From the NCBI RefSeq assembly GCF_000516985.1, contig NW_006917093.1, positions 558,001 through 622,000 on the forward strand: a stretch of DNA of 64,000 nt, in the 5' to 3' direction. The position numbers were made by a program, and so were the translations under genes. How positions within the stretch are numbered: the first letter of the stretch is position 1; each line of letters begins with the position of its first letter. This DNA is from Pestalotiopsis fici W106-1. Lineage: Eukaryota; Ascomycota; Sordariomycetes; Amphisphaeriales; Sporocadaceae. This document shows, in pieces, positions 10,016 through 23,169 of this stretch. Below the pieces are notes generated by a model. The model made no database searches. It was not told where the DNA came from and saw nothing but the letters and a program-made list of their open reading frames with translations.

Positions 10016-12091
10016 CTTTTTCTTCTTTTTCTTTCTCTTTGGCTTCGAGGTGGTTTGATCAGAGGGCGGGGTTTGAGTGCAGGAAGAAGCTGTCGTCTTG
10101 TGTAGGATGGAGAATAAGGATCATGGGATTTGGAGGGAAGAGAAACAAAGAGGCAGTCAAAGCTCCAATCTCTCGAGAGTGGGGTGATTTGAATGCAGTC
10201 CACGTAGGTAGGTGAACCCCCAGTGACGTATATGTAGTCGGACAGACAGGTCGATACGTCTTGTGATTCGCCAAATAAGAGGCTGGGCAGAACTTGATGG
10301 ATGATAATGGGGTAAAAGAGTAGATGTTATTAAACTCCAGCCTTTTGCTATCTTGTAACGTCTCTCAAGAGATTCCCTGTTTTCCAGGGTCCTTTTCTCC
10401 TTTCCTCCAGTAGGTAGTTTTCGCGGTCGCGGTGGCGCGGGGATAGCACCCCCAGAGACGAAAGGTGCCCAATCCCTGCCGGCCTAGCGGGCTCCATGAC
10501 CTAAAGTGGTAAGAAGCTTTGGCGATGAGGGGGAGGATCCACGAAGTATAGTGTAGAATGATTAGGTTCAAGCCTGTACACTACATACATGACAAAGTAT
10601 ATGGTAGCACAGACATCAATATCTATGGCGTTCATGTTATCTAACCATGTCTACACACGAAAGTTCTCAACTGCTATCTGCGATCATGTCAGTGGAGTTC
10701 ACATGTTCAGCTTCATTTGTACGCCAGCAGCTCTGCAACCTTTACCCTCGTTGCGATGACGAGAGGATGGCTGCAAGTGCCATTGATGGAGTTGATCCAA
10801 ATAAAAAAGGCAACCGAGATCACAAGGCCATCATTTTTCTGAGCATTGACCCAAAGACTTTCGTGTCTACTTAGCCTTGTTTACTCGAAGCCGCAGCAAT
10901 ACCGCTAGCCGCCATGATACGATCCGTAGAAATGGGCACAGCGCCGCAACGGGGGTCTCCCAGAATTATATGTAAAATGCCCGAGTCGTTCAAGTACACG
11001 GCGCACGGCGGGATCAAGAGCCTATCTCCATGCCCAGAAGTGCTGGCCCCATTACAAGGTATCTTGTCCAAGTATACCAAGAAAAAGTTGCCCCGTGTAC
11101 GCCAAGACGGCAAATCCTGACTGTCACGATTGCAGGGCAATTTTTGCTACATGTACTAAAATCTTTTCTATTTGATTCCACTGTGCAATTAAAGCAGGAA
11201 GGATAAAACTTTCCTCTATGAATAAGAGTTGTTTCATCATGACAAGCCTTGTGACAACCATATTGACTGGAATATAATCAACTACAGAAAACTATATCCC
11301 AGCTATTTTTGACGGACTTGGGAGCACGACCCAATAGAAACCGTGCTAACAAGCTCCATCGCCCGAAACGGCAAGAAGCTTGGAGGATAGTGGAGAGTAT
11401 TCGTGGAGATGGGAACTAATTGCGGGGTAGCTAGACTCGATAAGACCCTTATCACTTCTCACCAGCGCTTGAAACTCGAGGGTAGATGATGAGATCATAA
11501 TTGAGTTTTCCGACTTGTGATTATATTGCCTCATGCATTGAGTGATAACCATCCCAGGTTTCCCTATTGCATGACACATTCAACGTCGAATTATCCTCCA
11601 AGAGCATTCCTCCAACGAGAAGAGGTAAATCATGGTTGAATTCTTCCCGCGGCATGTGAGCATGTTCTGAAATCAGTCTCATTGGGTCTCTTATATACAG
11701 TTTGTACCATTCTCGAAGCATTTTTTGAACCATCCTCTGGGTATTCATGTTTTCCAGTCTCTCATTACTCCATCGTGGGTATAGTCTGTTACAGACATGA
11801 CCACGTATGCGAGAAGACAGTCTAGAAAATGCCCCCGTACTCCAACACGACACGACTGTAGAGAATATCGACCCAAACCCTCACGGAACGCCTTTCGCTA
11901 TGCACGGGCATGATACAATGACACCGCATTGAGTCGCTACTCTATGCGGCATCAATCATTAGTAAAAAGAAAAAAGGGGTATGTTTTTTGGTCCGAGAGA
12001 AAACACAAAGTGCCTTCCCCAATCAAGGTAAACCAGACGTAGTACAAAATATAGACAGACGACAATATTCACAATACAAACGTCGAAAGAC
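10016..12091. other. Intergenic region with weak ORFs only
   Basis: About 2 kb without a convincing gene. Two minus-strand ORFs read somewhat protein-like: 10871-11140 (89 residues) and 11521-11853 (110 residues, with a stretch starting MLREWYKLYIRDP). Neither shows a domain or splice partner. They may be gene remnants or chance. Confidence 0.4.
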
Positions 12092-13680
12092 TCAAGGAGT
12101 CTTGGGTCGCTTCCAAAAGTATTGCTGATAGACGGGTTAGTGTAAATTCCAACCACCAGCTGTCTACGAGGTTTTACCTTGTGTTGCTTTCTGCAAGCCC
12201 GGAGACTGGGCTTTCTCAGTCCGTCAGTGACAGCCAGACGCCGAGAGTCGTCATTGTCCTTCTCAGGAACATAGTAGTACTCGCTCTCCAGTTGCTTGCC
12301 TGCTGCATCTTTCCCGTGGCGAGCAATGGTACCAATGCACTCGGTCGACTCAATGATCCTGCGCAGATCCTTCTTCAGTAATCCCTTCTTCTCCTCAGCA
12401 GGAAGGTTGTTCAGAATGCCCGACAATGGGTTGGAGGATAGGCGCGAGTAGGCGAGCTGATTTACTACATGGTTGGTAATGGCGGCAACGTCGAGATGTT
12501 CAGGAAGCGGCCGCTCCTCTGGCACGGGTGTCGTATCAGCCGAAACGCGGGATGGTTGTGGCAAAGGGTGACGCGACGACTCGGAAGTAATGGAGGCCAG
12601 ACGGCCAGACAGGTTGGCACCAAAGGGGCCGAACGAATGCACGATAGGGTCATTCTCCTCGTTGGGATAGTTTTCGTCATCTGGCTCACTAAGGTCGCTT
12701 GAAAAGCTATTACTGGTCAACTCGGTGGGGGCAAAGGAAAAGTCCAAGTCGTGATCGTCCTTGGATTCTTCATGCTCGCCTTCCTCTGGGTCCTCATAGA
12801 TCTCTACTTGGTCATTGGCGTTGTCAGTGGCCAGGATTGCGTTCAAACTAGACGAGGAAGCCGCTGCTGATTTGATGCCAGGCGTGGGCGATTCTGGCGA
12901 TTGGACACGCGTCTGTCGCCGAAGAGGGCTCGATGATAATAGATTCGCGTTGTGCTGAGGTCGGGAACGCGGTGACTCTTCCCAAGACGAGTCGGACAAA
13001 TTGGTCAAAGATTCGTGGCGGTCCCTTTTGGGCCATTGCACCATGACGCGCGCGTCTTGCACGTCGAGCATGATTTCGGCATCTTCCGTCTCAGACGTAA
13101 AGGTGTCGCCCTTGCGAAGCTCCCAAGTTTTGCCCTGGCAGTGCAACTTGAGGCCATTCCAGCCAGTGCACTTGATCTCCACCTGGTCGCGTTCGAGGGG
13201 CTCAGTGGCCGGGATATACCGCGCCCTGACGTGGACACGCGAGATGATGCGGCTAGCTGAGAGCTGGTAATGAGACGAATTACTAGAACGGCCCATGAGC
13301 AATTCCTCGCCATTTTCGTTGAGTTCTACCGTGGGCACGGCAGAGAGTGGTGCTCTTTCTGACACGCCAGAGGGGGCGCGTGTCAGGGCCGGCCTCTGGA
13401 CGCGTGGTGGAGAGGACGAGAGGATGCCCGTGCTGGAAGTCGGGACCGGGGTAGGATACTTGTGCACGGCGGAACCAAAAGCGACATCAAGAGCCTGCCT
13501 CTTGAGAGGACGTGGCAAACCGGGCGAGGAAGAGAGAGGCTCGAAGGCGGGCAAAAGTGCAGTTGCAGGTCGCTTGGCGCCGGCCGCCATGGTGGTGGTG
13601 GAGGGCAGTATAGAGGGCGGCGGGAGACTGGGCTCGCCAGCCTCGATCGTGTTCACCGACGTCTTCTCCGGAGTGGTCAT
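12092..13680 (-). CDS. FHA-domain nuclear protein
   Basis: Two exons, 13680-12178 and 12124-12092, give 511 residues. The intron 12177-12125 has donor gtaaaa, a cactaac branch and a tatcag acceptor. The last exon encodes only ten residues, QYFWKRPKTP, then stop; unspliced, the frame runs into a poor-quality extension. The FHA domain lies at about residues 125-217, with GRSS, SRIISRVH and a Trp-Asn-Gly turn, the residues that contact phosphothreonine. The N-terminal 120 residues and the middle (220-430) are disordered, rich in Ser/Pro and acidic residues, with several SP/TP sites. Fungal proteins of this layout are G1/S-linked chromatin factors of the Tos4/Plm2 kind; that assignment is inference. 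I chose the ATG at 13680 (MTTPEKT); an in-frame ATG at 13788 adds 36 hydrophobic residues that look like leader. Confidence 0.85.
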
Positions 13681-15472
13681 GTTGGGCCGACAGAGTAGAG
13701 AAGGGATCACGTCACTGGATAGCCTCGTTTTGTGGATTTTTGCCCAAGTGCCAGTAGGGAGAAAAGAAAAAGGGAAGAAGGGGACCAAAAAAGCGCAGTG
13801 CTGCGAGAGAAAATTGGTGGCAGAGTTGAGAGGGTATCACGGTCTGCAAGGGTACACGCGATTTGCTAGTGCCGGATTCGCGCTGCCAGTGACGCGCCCA
13901 GTCAGGTCAGACCTTGAACCAACCCAGCCAAAAACCAGCCTATTCAGGTAGCGTAGCCGATCCGACGACAATTGAGCCCCTCTTCTTCTTTTTTGTCTCG
14001 AGCTTGTGTATGTGCGTTTTGTGTAAGTTTTGACTCTCGGTAGGAAGATATAGAAAAGAATACCACGGGTTTTTGAAATGGCTGAGAAAAAAAAAGATGT
14101 GGAATGGTTGCAGGTCTGTCAAGTAGGTCGGTTGGTCGGACGGGCGGCCGGTCTAGTCGGTCTGATCGTGGGAAAAAAGTGGCCTGAGACGACGGGACCA
14201 AGATGTTGAAGGAGCGATGGGTTTGGCTTTCGATGGTGGAATTATGTAAATACGTACGTGTTCGAGAATCGTGACAGAGGCAATTCTGCTATCAAGCTTC
14301 TCTCAAAGGGGGAGAAGGTTTGCTTCAATAGAAAAGAATCAAAGTGGGTAGCCTTTTCCCTCTCAAACACATGCGGATCCTTTGCTCCAACCATTCTCTT
14401 TTGCACAAGCAAAACGCGACTATAGCAGCGCGTTTCTCGCGTTGGGAGACCGGCGGGCTGAGGGGGAGCGTGTTCAGTGGGGTGGAGGAATTCTTTCAGT
14501 TGAATTAGGTGAGCCGTTAGTGGTTCAATTGGTCCTAGTAACCTCCATTAAGGTGCGTCCAGCACGCCGATTTCATCATTGCCAAGTTTGCCAGCGCTTG
14601 TACATAACGCGTCTGGTATTTCGGTGCATTCCGGAGTCTTTGTGCGCTGTGTATAATACATGCATCAAATATGTAGACTGAATTATTCGTAAGCAGCAAG
14701 CACATTACCATGGAGGTGTTTTTACACACTCAAATACTACAATCTGTGAATTCTTGAATTATTCAGAACAATAAGACTTGGTACAATTCATTGAGTGCTA
14801 CAACGATACTAGAATAAACCCGCGGACAGACACTCACAGAGGTCCAATGCTTTCAGTATCATGGCAGCCGAGGTACTGGCTAAGCCCAGCCATATCATTT
14901 CATTCATACATTCCGAGCTCGAAGGAAATCGACTTGACAAAGGAGGAAAAACGACAAGTGATATATTATCATAAAACTATCATCGCTATACAAGAGCACT
15001 CGAGTACTCGTTTTGGTATCATTTGCTAAGGGAAAGGTAAAACCATGAAACAGCTTCAACGTCCCCCATTCCTGTAAAGAAAAAAAAAGCCAGCCTGCAA
15101 CGACCTGCTCCAGAGTCCACACGTCCATATTTCTTCTTTGAAAAAAATCACCAGACACCCTTATCCCGAAACAGAGGAATACAAATAAGGATAGACAGAT
15201 TAGATGTCGCTGCTGGTTTGATGCCGTTCATCATGTCTGATGCCAAAAGCAAACACACTAGTCGAAGAAGGAAGGTCGGCCGTAAAGCATCTCGGGTATC
15301 TCCATTATTGAATCATTTGTCTGCACTGATCGAGCGCTCGCTCCGCCATGATAATAGTTGAAAGGAAAGAAGGGAGGAAAGAATATACTGCGCCCAGTGA
15401 AAAGCTAGTGATAGAAAGACCCCTAACAGATCCTGGCGGGAATTAAGGTTGGCTCGCAATCCAATTGAGAAA
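13681..15472. other. Intergenic region
   Basis: No gene seen. It holds the promoter of the FHA gene and the 3' flank of the RhoGAP-like gene. The part just upstream of 13680 is Thr/Ser-codon-like G-rich sequence without a start. Confidence 0.4.
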
Positions 15473-17586
15473 TCACCACGCAGCACGACTCTTGCGTCCT
15501 TCGTTTAGCATCGTAGTGTATTCACTGCGCTTCCGAATCAAAAAGGCCAATGCCAGCATAAAGTCGGTCGCGTGCTTTTCCGAAGACGTGTGCATCAGTG
15601 GCTTCAAAATGACGCCGGCAAGCCTTTCCGCGGTCATGTCGTTCTTCTCGGCCGATTCGGCAATCGATGACCACAAGTTTAGCAAAAGCTTGAATAGACT
15701 CCTGGCGGGACCGCGCAGGCCCCCGAGGGACTCTTCCCAGAAATCGATGCACTGGTCAAGACGAGTGCCGTGAGAGCCCGTCAATGTCGCTTGCTTTGAC
15801 AGGGCGATCCAGCGTTTGGCAATGCTTTCCGAAATGAGAGGTTTCGGTAGTTGTGAGAGGAACAACAGAACAATGTCCGCTGCATCGTAGACGCCGTAAT
15901 TGTCCCAGTTGATATCCTCGCCGTAGCTGGGCGGTTTGCTAAAAGCCTCCTTCAACTTCTTCACCCGGTACCCATCTCCGGGCTCGGCAAAAATATCGGG
16001 TGCTTCAATGCCTTCCATTTGCAAGAACACGACGCATTTGTGCATGCAAAGGGGAAATTCGCGCCTCGACGATCCGCTACCAGTGTGATGCGTCTTGGCT
16101 GTACTCTTGGCAGCCTGTATGCTCTTGGATAGAGAAACACCAAAGACGGCATTTGACCCAGGGGCCGCTGGGCCTTCCGGTTCTTCTAGCTCGGTATTCC
16201 ACATGGGAAGCCGTTTGATGGATGTCGACAATCGCCGGCTGCCCCTGCGGACGAGGCTAGCTTGTGCAATGGGCGTAATGGGCCTGGTTTCAGTTGACGA
16301 GGTGGTGGAATTCGTCTCGGTTGTGCTTGGGGCCTCTGACAGAGCATTCTTTACATGTCCAAAGAGACGTCCGAATCGACCCCGAGTTTGCGGTGGGCCG
16401 TTTGACGGTTTCCGGCCTTGAGAGGTAATCTCTGTCACGACTCCGTATAGCGACTCGTCCACCATAGCCGGCTCAAACGGAGATACCATTGTGTTTCGTT
16501 GCGCCCGAAGCCTCTTCATGTCCTTGGGAGGAGGCGTTGGCGCTCGGCTTGGTACATCGGTCATTTCGTCAAATTCTGTAGTCGACAGCTCATCCTCTGG
16601 CTGGTCCCTTGAGTCGGCTACTGAGTCGTCCACACTTCCGAGTCTTGACTTGGGCGGTGCTGAGCCATCTACCCAATCGTCGTTTAGCGCATCTCGCAAT
16701 TCGTCTACATCCTGGATGTATTGTAAAGCCGTCGGAGGTGTCATGACGGGAGAGTGAGCTTCAGGGGGTGGTGTATGGAAACCGTGAAGCGAGGATCCGT
16801 CGTTGACTTCGATTGCGCTGTCTGGTTCGTCGCCCACGTACATGCCCATGCCCGTCCCCTCTCCGAGAAAAGCACCATCGTCACCGTCCTTGTTGTAAAT
16901 GAGTGAGTTGGCGTATATCCTCAGAGCCACCAAATGAGTTGCCAGGCTGCGGTATGGACCGGTTGACTCGAATAGTCCTGATCGCTGGCGTCGCACCTCA
17001 TTCATCTCCCCCACGAGCCGGATGGCCTCGTTTCTGATCTCTGTCAACTTCTCTTCGTTTTGCGGCGAGTCCTGGTCTCCATCTGCTAGGCAGTCATGCA
17101 AGTCGCGGCCATGTGTACTATTGCCAGATGTTAGTATCTTGCACAATATACTTGTGTTGCGAGGCCGTGTGGCACCTACACTCCGACAAGATCCAAGGCC
17201 AGCCCTAGCATTGTCCGGTGCGCCTCAATGATGGGCAGGATATCCGCAATCTGTTGTTTTCCGACGGCGATCCATTGCATCCGCTTCTGTGGTCTCGACA
17301 GTGCGCTGCCGTCCAGAGCTAGCAGGTCGGCATCCAGTTCACTGACAACTCGGTTGCATTGCTGCAAAAGCGCCGGGGTCTCGGTCGCTATTCTCGTGGG
17401 CAGGGCACCGGCGTCGTCCTTTAGCAGATCCAGCACGCTTTGGAGCGAGTGCAATTCGCGAGATACCACATCGAGATCGGCTCGCGCCTCGCGAACTTCT
17501 CGTACAAACTCATTCAAAACCAGCGACGCCCTGGATATGGTGTTGCCGAGTTCGATGCAGTCTGTGGTTATCGAGCTACCGCCCAT
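15473..17586 (-). CDS. HeLo-like N-terminal domain fused to RhoGAP-like domain
   Basis: Two exons, 17586-17180 and 17117-15473, make 683 residues. The intron 17179-17118 has donor gtaggt, a perfect tactaac branch and a caatag acceptor, and the frame joins as Val-Thr-His-Gly. Residues 1-135 are helical and resemble the N-terminal domain of fungal STAND/NLR-type proteins (LGNTISRASLVLNEFVREVR, then a SRELHSLQSVLDLLKDD helix). The middle (about 200-440) is disordered and Ser/Thr/Pro-rich. A RhoGAP-like domain covers about 457-670, with PLCMHKCVVFL, DAADIVLLFLSQLPKPLI and AGVILKPLMH. RhoGAPs speed GTP hydrolysis by Rho proteins through an arginine in a GIFRxSG loop. Here the loop (about residue 511) reads DIFAEPG, so the catalytic arginine is absent. 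It may bind Rho without activating hydrolysis. Confidence 0.85.
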
Positions 17587-20500
17587 CTCGGCTTAGTGAA
17601 TTTGTTTTTCCCCGGGTGGGCGCAAGATATACCCCGTAGGTAGGAAGTCTTTTGTAAGAGCGTTAGCCCAAGCTTTGTGACTTACAACGAATCCATAGTT
17701 GCAAATCCTCCGTTGTGCTCCTTGCGAAACCAACAGTACGTAACAAGTCCCAAGCAGAATGAAAAGAAAGAAGAAATAAAATCAACATGTCGGCCCCCGA
17801 AAAGGAGCGACCTGAGAGAAGGGAAGGGATTTGAAGTAAAGTGGGGAGGAGGAGAAGGAAAAGATGAGCTCACATACATTGTCAAAGAAAAAAAACCCCA
17901 GGTTGATCTGACTCGACTATGATGAAGGCATGCGCTTTCGCGCAGGTACGTCAAGCGCTTCTTGTGCGTCTCACCTCTCTTTCATTAATATGGTTTGATG
18001 ATATGTTGGTCGGGAGGGGGGATAAATCCGTATTCCTGCGTCAGGATTGCTTTCTTTGGCAGGGTTTTGAACAGGATGACCGTTTTTTTCAAGGGTCATG
18101 TTGAGAGGATGCGTGCGTACTGTACATATTTATTAAGATTACAGTATGGATCTCCGCCACTGTCGACTTGCGTTTTCCTGCAGCTACCCATGGCCTTCCA
18201 GCAGCCGGGCTCCCTCGTGGTGGTGCTAAGGTACGATTTCACTAGATTTCAGGTGGGCTTAACGGGATGGTTTGGGATGGGGAGGAGTAGCTCGACTTGG
18301 ATAGGCAGCCCCCGCTCCTCTTGTTCCCGATACTACACTACAATTCCCCCTTGGCCGAGGTGGTTCAAGTGCCTCTTCTGCAAGTCTGTTGCCATCCTAC
18401 GGGGAGAACGAGAACCAAACAATGGCATGGGAATGTAGTACTACACCAATAGTAAGTAGGTAGGGCAACATTTTAGCTGCCAGCCAGCCAGCAGTACAAG
18501 AAACCAGGTCCCAACTCCTGAGCTGGCCCATGACAAGGTTTCTCGCCCGTTGCAACCTAGCTCTTTGCCACTAGTCGACGTTGGGAAGCACGATCATGGT
18601 CTAGGATCAGCTTTGGCTCCTGACTCGCGGGACTTGCCAGAGCTGAGAGCCTCTCAGCTGCTCTACTGTGTACATAGTACTAACCTAGGTGTTTGTTTTC
18701 ACCTTGTGCGTAATCATGAACCCTATATAGGCTGGCCTTACTGCCCAAGCTTATCACTCACTACACTACATTACACTACAACCCTCCAAACGACTCGAGG
18801 TCGGGCCTTTGCGGTCGCATGTTGAGCACGTCAAGAAATGGATTGGGTTACTCATTGCCTCCTCATTCACCCACTCTGCCAATCCCATACCGACGAGGTG
18901 AATTCCCAATGGCGTATCATCCGGGCAAATTGATGGGAAAGTCACCCAGACGAATTGCTCAATGATGCGGTCAACAGCGCCGTTTCGGGTCGAGATCCAC
19001 GGCATCTGTCTAGCGCGAACCCGGCCAACGTCACCGTCCCCTGTAGATCGCCAAGGTCCACGTCGGTTCTAGGGCCAAACACACAAACTGGCAGTGGGCA
19101 CCACAGCAAACCTAGCCAGAGCCATCCATCCATGGATCCAGACGAAGAAGACAGAATGACAGACAACTCAAGTGACAAAGCCAGAGGGGCCACCCACGCT
19201 AGCAGTTACAGGGCATCTAAATTAGGTAGTAGCAGCTAGAGCGCTTTTGTGAGAAGCGGGCCAGACTGGTGGCGATGACTTCGATTCCTGGCAAGTTTCC
19301 CGCAAAATCCTGGTTGAATCAAACACATCTTTGTCCGAGGGGGAAGAAAAGCTTGTGCAAGGCACGGCACTCGGAGCGAAATAGCTTGCATAACATGGCA
19401 GAAGAAAGCAATCCATTGGGGTCGAATCCTACCATCCAGGTAACATTTCTACAGAGTACAACGACATCCTTGCGTTTCCAACTTGCTACAGCCTTGTTAG
19501 TTCAGAACTTCAGATGACGGCGAGCCCCCAAAAGGCGGACAAGGTGCTCCAACCACCATGGGAGGATAGCGTAGCATACGGCCGTCCTACCAACGGTCGC
19601 TTATCATCTAGCCGAGTTCAAGGGGGATACATTCGGATGATCTCGAGTGTTTTACAAACGGGCCAATCTTTTTTGAGTTGAGTTGCACTCGGCAGTAAAT
19701 GGTCGAGTTCCGAGTTTTGACACCTGACCATATCTCACCAGCCTTCGCTGTAACTGTGCAATAACGCTCGGACCGTGGATGGTCGACTGAGCGGTGCCTA
19801 GCTGCCGATCTGTTAGTTTCTAAACGCCTCCTCGAGACTACTATATAGCGCTCTGACGATGGATAATGGTCAAGAATGGGCGGGTGCGCGGTTTCTGAGT
19901 GGTTGTCACAGCATTGATACTAGATGGTCCAGCAATTCATATAGTACAACCTCTCCGTTGGCTGGCCTGGTAATATAACACCAACCAAGTGCTATATATA
20001 TGCGCTAGATCACACAAGATGTACACTACCATGTGCAGGAATCCGACCCCAGACGGCATTGAAGCAACACCATGTCAGCGCAAGCATTCGGCACGTTGGC
20101 AGACCCCTGTCCTTATTTGCCTGTTCTATCAATATGTTCGCTGGCGCCGTATGTATGCATGCAACCGCCAGCCCGCCTGCTCATAAGGATGCGGTCCGTT
20201 CCAATCGCGACATACTACTATGTAGTAAGGCACAGAGAAGGCACTATTGATTAATCGGTAGGTACTTTGTAAATGTGCTGGCCGCATCTCGTCAGCCATT
20301 GCCCACTCCATGTTGGTGACTGATGTAATATCACCGGCACAGCAATAATGCTTACTAGGCATTTCAAGGCCGGCCTCAATCACTGTCGTCAGACGGGTGT
20401 CACAAAAAGATGCGAGCACTCTGGACTTGTCGCCTTGCCTACCTACTCGAGGGGGGTGGTCAGAAAACACGGCAATATTGCCCTTCTCACCAAACAAATC

Positions 20501-21138
20501 CTCCCATCACCCCGCAATACATAGCATGTGGTTGCATCGTTCTGGGTTAATGATCGCATTTTCCATGGCACATCAACCCTCTCAGTTACAAGGACGGGCT
20601 TGGGATTGAAAGATTGTTCAAGCCTCCGAGACAATTGTGCTGCTTCCCAAACACCGGCTGGGGCTTCCGGTAGCACGCAATGACCAGAAAACGATAGTAT
20701 AGCTCGTGCATGCTATATCAAAAGGAGAATATTGTATATGTACGCACTGACCCATGATCATATATCTTGTGTGTCTGTAGCGCCGACTGCACAGTATTAT
20801 GCCGACCTTGCGGGGTCGAGGTGCAATAAGTCCCAGGGTAAGATGATCGTCGGACCCCCTCTTTGTGCACCAGCTATGTACTATCTCATGCATAGGCCGC
20901 CTTATTCGGTGCTGCATCGACAGCTGAGCCCTGTTGCTTTGAGCTCTGACCGAGCTACAGAGTATATAACTCGTAGATCTGAGCAGAACCCGAATACGCA
21001 TGGACACTGAGTGGTAATCGTAGATAGAGTAATCATACCCAAGTATGCATGGGATGTGTGCTTTATGTATTCACCACTGATATGCTAATCGAATCAAAGG
21101 TCGTCTTGCGGAGAATTTCCGTTATAGACGCAACAATC
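17587..21138. other. Long gene-free region
   Basis: About 3.5 kb with only short ORFs in all frames, none with domain or splice support. Base composition is mixed, and no terminal repeats or tandem arrays of note were found, apart from a short cactacactacattacactac run near 18761-18780. It holds the promoter of the RhoGAP-like gene (left) and the 3' flank of the pseudokinase gene (right). Confidence 0.4.
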
Positions 21139-23169
21139 CTAGCTCAATTCCATCTGCATCATACTAAGCTTTCTTTCCACCTGCTCGGCAAACATTGTCT
21201 GCATCCTAGAATGAATACTTTTCGGTGGTTCGTTTCGATATTTGGGCTTCTCAACGTTTCTCGCCTGCAGGCAGACTCTTATCATATCCCGGTGCCCACT
21301 GCCACAAATACTCGTTAGATCTGTTATCTCTTCTTGACCCGTTTCATTCTCGCTCAATCGCATCTCCGAACTGTTTCCGTCGCCTCCTGCGAACTTGAGC
21401 AATCGTCTGTAGATATCCCGTAGCTCGTCTCGTGTCATGGCCATAATATCTCCAATACCCAATGTGGCCTCGATCGGTTTCCAGACTGCGATTTCTGTGA
21501 AAATGACTCCAAGAGCGTAAATATCGTAAGACTTTCGATACACAGTCTTTGCCTCGCCAAACTGCGCGTGTGGATGTCGGTATATATCCGACGTCGGATC
21601 ACAGGTTGGGGCTTCCGTCATGTCGACGCGATCGCTAGGCCTCGAGATGCCGAACCCTGCAATATAGGGCCGAGTCAAGTCGAACGCTCCGGTATCGTCT
21701 TCAAAGAAGACAATATTGTCACTGTTCAGACTTTTGTGCAACCAATCCACTAAATGAAAGCCAGAGAGACTCTGTGCCAGTGCAATACTCAGGGAGAGTC
21801 TTTTCGGTATGGGCGGCATGCGTTGTCTCTCCATTAATTGTCTCAGAGACATGACCTTTGGTTGACTTTTGGCATGTGATGGCAGTGAGAATACTATGCC
21901 AAAAGACACGCTGTTGTGAGCATCGACGTTCTTGATGTAACCCAGACATTGCAGCACACGAAAGCTGGCAGGGATTTCGTTGCAAAGCAGCCTGACGAGA
22001 AGAGCAATTCTCTCTTCTCGCTCAGCCACTCTTTCCTCGAACATCTCACCATTCGGAGAACTTTGAGTCCAGTCAACCCAGACACAACGGTCATGCCAGA
22101 AAGCAATGGTCCTTTGGCCGTGGAGGCTGGCAGAGGATCTTGTCGTGGAGAACTGGAATTCGGAAATATCCAGGAGCATGGTCTGAAACTCCTCCTTGAT
22201 CGATGACAAGTCTTCGTCCTCCCACTGTTCCGCTTCCATCCAACCAATCTTGAGCTCTGCAAGCTTTTTTAGCTGTGACTTCTTTGCCTCGTGACTACTT
22301 TTTTGTAGCTCAGCAGCAATCTGCAGACTTTTGCTCTTGGTGGCAAACAGGTGTTCATAAGTGCCATTGTCTCCAGAGTCAATGCTCATTGCCCTTATGA
22401 AGGCTTTAACATCTCTGAGTTCCCGAAGAACCTGAAGAATATTGGTGTCCTTTGCCTGGTCATTGTGTTCCAGTCTTTTGGCTCTTGTCATATCCAACAG
22501 CGACACTAGATATGAGTTCATATCTGATAGTTTCTGGACCAAGGCCTCAATGGACTCCTTATCAATGCTTACCCAAACCAGTCGTCGTGGATTTCGAGCC
22601 ACGGTCCAAAGTCTTCGGACTACAACAAGGAAGCGGCAGCGCATCTTTTCAAGGCTGTTGGATTCAACCAAGCTTGGAGTTGCTCTTGTCTCAGTTGCCG
22701 AGGTCGGTTCAAGTAGTAGTGCCTTTAACATATCATCACCCCGTCGCATGACCTCGTCTGGCACATCAGATCTGGGTTGATCCATGGTATTGCTGTACTT
22801 GTCTAAACTCTTCTTGATCTTTTTGAATGTTGCCTTAATTTCAAGAATTATCTGCACCAAAAGTTTGTGGTCAATGTGAGATACGCCATGGACGTGTTCC
22901 TTGCTGTACGCGTCTCTTATCATTGACAACACTTCGACAGCAATATCGGAGAATCGTTGTTGCTCCATTTTCATGCGCAAATGTAGATATTGACAGCTTT
23001 CAGGCATTTCGATTGCCTCAATGACATTCTTGTACACTTGAACAAATTAGCATCGTTGTGAACATGGTGCATTACAAAGGGACAAACACTTGATGCACTC
23101 ATCCACGCCCTGTATGATGAATGATGCGGCACTGAGCCCCTGACCAAGTAAACTTATAGGATCGGCCAT
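21139..23169 (-). CDS. HeLo-type domain protein with C-terminal pseudokinase
   Basis: Two exons, 23169-23088 and 23036-21139, give 659 residues. The intron 23087-23037 uses donor gtttgt, a gatgctaat branch and a ttcaag acceptor; only this pair keeps the frame (DECIK-L-YKNV). The N-terminus MADPISLLGQGLSAASF followed by FIIQGVDECIK and helical sequence resembles the HeLo / prion-inhibition-and-propagation domain of HET-S type proteins, whose N-terminal helices form membrane pores. The C-terminal 280 residues follow a protein kinase fold, but the catalytic residues are lost: the HRD loop is WLHKSLNSDNIVF (no Asp at the base position) and DFG is replaced by AGFG. The later helix YDIYALGVIFTEIAVW is kept. 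It is probably a pseudokinase sensor or regulator. It is divergent from the active kinase gene across 828 bp. Confidence 0.83.

Noticed and set aside
11521..11853. 110-residue minus-strand ORF with a protein-like middle part
   Set aside because: No family match from memory, no clear neighbours or introns; could be a relic but support is too weak.
19405..19445. gtcgaatcc resembling a tRNA B box
   Set aside because: No matching A box, no cloverleaf stems or T-run at the right spacing. No tRNA gene was supported anywhere in the window.
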